Positions 7,304 to 9,343 of a DNA stretch of 9,343 nucleotides are shown here, one piece after another. The notes under the pieces were generated by a model, which saw nothing but the letters and a program-made list of their open reading frames with translations, had not been told where the DNA came from and made no database searches. Position 1 is the stretch's first letter. Each line of letters begins with the position of its first letter. The DNA comes from Planctomycetota bacterium (GTDB lineage: Bacteria; Planctomycetota; Phycisphaerae; UBA1845), in the NCBI GenBank assembly GCA_022561255.1, contig JADFRO010000094.1, positions 1 to 9,343 on the forward strand, written 5' to 3'. The translations under genes were made by a program, and so were the position numbers.

Positions 7304-7351
7304 AAAAAAGGGGCGCCGCGTATGCTCGGAGGGGAGAGCACACGCGGCGCT
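7304..7351 (-). terminator. Strong intrinsic terminator
   Basis: Read on the minus strand, a 9-bp stem GCGCCGCGT/ACGCGGCGC (7313-7321 with 7342-7350) continues past one A-C mismatch into a 5-bp stem (7323-7327 with 7336-7340). The loop is 8 nt (7328-7335). The stem is followed by CCC and then TTTTTT (complement of 7304-7309). The run of T lies on the minus-strand side only, so it stops leftward transcription. It ends about 148 nt before rsmA and lies 380 nt beyond the stop of the folding-factor gene. It also lies 25 nt beyond the stop of the 41-codon ORF at 7376-7501. Confidence 0.87.
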
Positions 7352-7375
7352 GTGGTCGTCCGCATCACCGGCGGG

Positions 7376-7501
7376 TTAGGTGGTGACGCGAATGGGGGAG
7401 TACGTTTCTTGGGGTCGACTCGCGGTCGAACTTTCCTTCACTGCTTGAGGAATACCACGGTGCCCCGGTCTCACCAGCCGCGTCCCGGACGGCGTGTGCA
7501 T
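7376..7501 (-). CDS. Candidate 41-residue small protein, unknown function
   Basis: The ATG at 7499-7501 opens 41 codons ending in TAA at 7376-7378. The product starts MHTPSGTRLVRPGHRGIPQA and ends TYSPIRVTT. It is basic (six Arg, one Lys, two Glu) and rich in Pro, Ser and Thr. It has no cysteine, no membrane segment and no signal peptide. I do not recognise it. In its favour, a promoter lies upstream (7646-7674) and the strong terminator starts 25 nt past its stop. Against it, there is no clear Shine-Dalgarno (GGTAGCGC precedes the ATG), and an ORF this short can occur by chance. The transcript could instead be a noncoding RNA. Confidence 0.33.
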   Translation of the reverse strand: MHTPSGTRLVRPGHRGIPQAVKESSTASRPQETYSPIRVTT

Positions 7502-7601
7502 GCGCTACCGGCGGAGCCGTCGCACGAACCAGCAAGTCAGGAAACCGAGTCTTTTGTACGACGCGGAAGCATCTCCGGGTCGTCGGGGCGTCGCCCCATG
7601 C

Positions 7602-7624
7602 ATGAACGATCAGGTATGAACGAT
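7602..7624. repeat. Tandem 9-bp repeat, 14-bp spacing
   Basis: ATGAACGAT occurs at 7602-7610 and again at 7616-7624, separated by CAGGT. On the transcribed minus strand this gives two ATCGTTCAT copies near the predicted 5' end of the short transcript. It could be a binding or pairing site, but two copies of 9 bp are modest evidence. Confidence 0.4.
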
Positions 7625-7645
7625 TCTGGAATAACCTTCACATTG

Positions 7646-7674
7646 CTTATAGGAACCAGAATCACCGAAGGCAA
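7646..7674 (-). promoter_or_regulatory. Candidate promoter of the short transcription unit
   Basis: On the minus strand TTGCCT (complement of 7669-7674, 4 of 6 to TTGACA) and TATAAG (complement of 7646-7651, 5 of 6 to TATAAT) are separated by exactly 17 bp. The expected start is near 7639. It lies just past the stop of the folding-factor gene and points at the 41-codon ORF and its terminator. Confidence 0.52.
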
Positions 7675-7730
7675 GCGTAAGACAAGAAATGACAAGTCGC
7701 GCGATGCCGCACCGCTCGGACCGAACGAAA

Positions 7731-9343
7731 TCAGCGATCCGTCACTAAGGCGAAGCCCGTGCGAGCACGAATCTGCTCGGGGTCCAGCCAATCAGAAATC
7801 GCGGCCTGCAAGCGAGCGTCGGCCATTTTCAAGAACAGTTGCGTCTTGAGCTCGTTAAAGTCGTCCTCATCCGCGCGAATCGTTTCGACCCACTCGACAA
7901 GGAGCACCGCCGCCCGCTCGAGCAGTTCGATGGCGACGATCTTCTGCTCGGCATCCGCGAGCGCGAAGCATTGATCCACAACGTCATTGGATAGCGTTCC
8001 AACGCCGGACCCGATGTAAACGCCACGATCCCCCCGTCCTCGCGCCGCGTCGCGCCGCTGCACCCGAGTGAACGGACCTGGATCGAAGAAACCGCTGTTG
8101 ATGCTCTCACCCGACTCGCGAAACGCGACGAGTTCCAGATCGCCCTCGTAGGCTTCCTTCAGGCTGTCGTAACCAGCGCACTCCTTGAGCGAGCCGGCCC
8201 GCTCTTTCGCAAGCTCAAAACCTCTTTGCAATCGCATGTCCGCAAGAAGGCGGTCACGCACGACGTCGACCGATTCCGCCGGTCTACCGGCGCGGGAACC
8301 GACGACTCGAAAAACGTAATAGTCGCCCGTCGAACTGTCGCGCAACGCGTAGCGGCACGTCTGGTAGGGCGCCAAGTATTCGTGCGGATTGACGCCGGAA
8401 TCCTGGGGGATGGTCGGGACGATCGCCTTCGTCTTGAACGCCACCGCGCGGAACGTGCGAAACGCCCCACGCTCCGGCCGAAACGCCGACATGCCGATCC
8501 CCGGAACCGACTGAGCGTCGTCGTAGTTGAACAGGTCCGACACGGCCGTGGTGACGGAACCGGGGAAACGGAGCGACGGCGGCATCCGTTCAAGCATCTT
8601 GTCGTAGATGTCCATCGATTTGGCGCTTTCCGGCACGACGTTGTAACCATCCTCGCCACGATCCATAACCAGCCAATCCTCGGCGACGAACTCGGCCAGC
8701 CAAGCTGCCATACGCTCAGCCGCTTCGTCGGCGTACTGCTCCTTCAGCACGTCGATCGCTGCGGGTTTGGCATCCTCCCAATCCATGTACGGCGGCACCT
8801 CGTCTGAAGGTGGACCCGGGACGTCCCCCGTACCCGCCGAATCGGTCTCGGCAATTTCCTCCGCCGGGCGTCGGAACCGGAAGTTGTAGCCACGTGTCTT
8901 CTCGTAGTAAGTTTTCGCTTTCCGCTCGAGATTGGCCACACCAATAGTTTCCTTGATGGCGTCGCGGTCGATCTTGACGTACTGAACTTTTAGCTCAGGC
9001 GGGAGAAAGTAGCCAAAATTCAGCCCCAGCCCCGGCTCCTTTTGGCGGTACGCCTCGAAGTGAGCGTCGATCTCGGCGTCGGTGAACTCGGCGGCCTCGT
9101 CGACGAATGCCTGCGCGGGCAAGACGACGGTACGGATCTGCACCTCCTCCAGAACATTGCGAGCCGCGATCCTTAGCTCCGACTCACTCGGCAAGGCCGA
9201 ACCGGCGACCAACCATGCAGTGCTCTGAACGGCGCGAAACTGGGCGACCGCTTGGCGAATCACATCTGCACGAACACGGAGCCGCCGCGAGAGGAACTCA
9301 AGCTGGCTGAGAATCTGATCACTGACGGTTGACGCACGAACCC
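7731..9343 (-). CDS. PpiD/SurA-like periplasmic folding factor (N-terminus beyond window)
   Basis: The frame is open to the right edge, so 536 C-terminal residues are visible. The GTG at 9261-9263 is internal, since the residues before it (VSDQILSQLEFLSRRLRVRA) continue the helical chaperone-like region. By family resemblance this is an envelope folding factor of the SurA/PpiD type. Support comes from FTDAEIDAHFEAYR (about visible residues 86-99), LNFGYFLPPELKVQYVKID (about 107-125) and YYEKTRGYNFRFRRP (about 145-159). These follow the PpiD order of helical segment, conserved strand and the F-x-x-PE region. An acidic, Pro- and Gly-rich linker follows (about 159-187). I cannot find the parvulin signature (HIL, GGdLG, fGyHii) in the usual place, so isomerase activity is doubtful and the protein may act only as a chaperone. 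A signal anchor would lie outside the window. A trigger-factor or other SurA_N relative remains possible. Confidence 0.65.
   Translation of the reverse strand, partial: VRASTVSDQILSQLEFLSRRLRVRADVIRQAVAQFRAVQSTAWLVAGSALPSESELRIAARNVLEEVQIRTVVLPAQAFVDEAAEFTDAEIDAHFEAYRQKEPGLGLNFGYFLPPELKVQYVKIDRDAIKETIGVANLERKAKTYYEKTRGYNFRFRRPAEEIAETDSAGTGDVPGPPSDEVPPYMDWEDAKPAAIDVLKEQYADEAAERMAAWLAEFVAEDWLVMDRGEDGYNVVPESAKSMDIYDKMLERMPPSLRFPGSVTTAVSDLFNYDDAQSVPGIGMSAFRPERGAFRTFRAVAFKTKAIVPTIPQDSGVNPHEYLAPYQTCRYALRDSSTGDYYVFRVVGSRAGRPAESVDVVRDRLLADMRLQRGFELAKERAGSLKECAGYDSLKEAYEGDLELVAFRESGESINSGFFDPGPFTRVQRRDAARGRGDRGVYIGSGVGTLSNDVVDQCFALADAEQKIVAIELLERAAVLLVEWVETIRADEDDFNELKTQLFLKMADARLQAAISDWLDPEQIRARTGFALVTDR

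Larger units (their letters stand above)
7304..7639 (-). ncRNA. Candidate short transcript (small RNA or small mRNA)
   Basis: The span from the predicted start downstream of the promoter at 7646-7674 to the end of the terminator T-run is about 335 nt. No long ORF occupies it. Visible structure includes the hairpin GGGGC/GCCCC (7585-7597), a TCGAC/GTCGA hairpin (about 7415-7429) and the terminator stem. It does not match the conserved parts I know of RNase P RNA, tmRNA, 6S RNA, SRP RNA or common riboswitches. It could be an independent small RNA, the mRNA of the 41-residue ORF, or simply the long 3' end of the folding-factor mRNA. Confidence 0.35.

Noticed and set aside
7153..7368. Minus-strand 71-codon frame starting MMRTTTAPRV upstream of rsmA
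   Set aside because: It runs straight through the terminator hairpin and its T-run and ends inside the rsmA start, so it is unlikely to be translated.
7304..7639. RNase P RNA, tmRNA or 6S RNA in the gap
   Set aside because: A fragment resembling GGAAAGTTCGACC recalls the RNase P opening motif, but it sits about 100 nt before the 3' end and the other conserved regions are absent. No tmRNA ends or tag frame are seen, and no 6S-like open bubble.

Overview
The window is bacterial, GC-rich and gene-dense, and most likely comes from the Planctomycetota. The main support is EF-Tu. It opens [20 protein letters not shown], carries an [20 protein letters not shown] block, and has a switch I region reading RDATKILTIATSHVEY instead of the near-universal RGITI type. 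As far as I recall, this combination is a planctomycete signature. The placement rests on motif memory, not on a search.

Layout, left to right. (1) Positions 1-1530, minus strand: the 5' 369 codons of tuf, preceded by tRNA-Thr(GGT) and a strong sigma70-type promoter at 1503-1530, so tRNA and tuf form one transcription unit. (2) Positions 1531-1857: an intergenic stretch with a perfect 8-bp inverted repeat (possible operator) and a weak plus-strand promoter candidate. (3) Positions 1858-4675, plus strand: an aldo/keto reductase translationally coupled (11-nt overlap, GGAGGG inside the upstream gene) to a 624-residue two-helix membrane protein with a long helical middle, built like a polysaccharide co-polymerase (Wzz/GumC type). 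(4) Positions 4676-4880: a convergent intergenic region holding a 54-nt REP-like element that can fold as a cloverleaf or as one long imperfect hairpin. (5) Positions 4881-7156, minus strand: a NifS/IscS-type cysteine desulfurase and the 16S rRNA dimethyladenosine transferase RsmA (KsgA). (6) Positions 7157-7730: a 574-nt gap between annotated-type genes. It contains a promoter, a 41-codon ORF and an excellent intrinsic terminator, all on the minus strand and correctly ordered, so it looks like an overlooked small gene or small RNA. (7) Positions 7731-9343, minus strand: the C-terminal 536 residues of a PpiD/SurA-like periplasmic folding factor that runs off the right edge.

Most of the genes are housekeeping (translation, ribosome maturation, sulfur transfer, envelope protein folding). 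The less ordinary parts are the reductase/co-polymerase-like pair, the cloverleaf repeat, and the small transcription unit at about 7304-7674, which is the best candidate here for something undescribed. I see no CRISPR array, transposase, phage gene or defence system.
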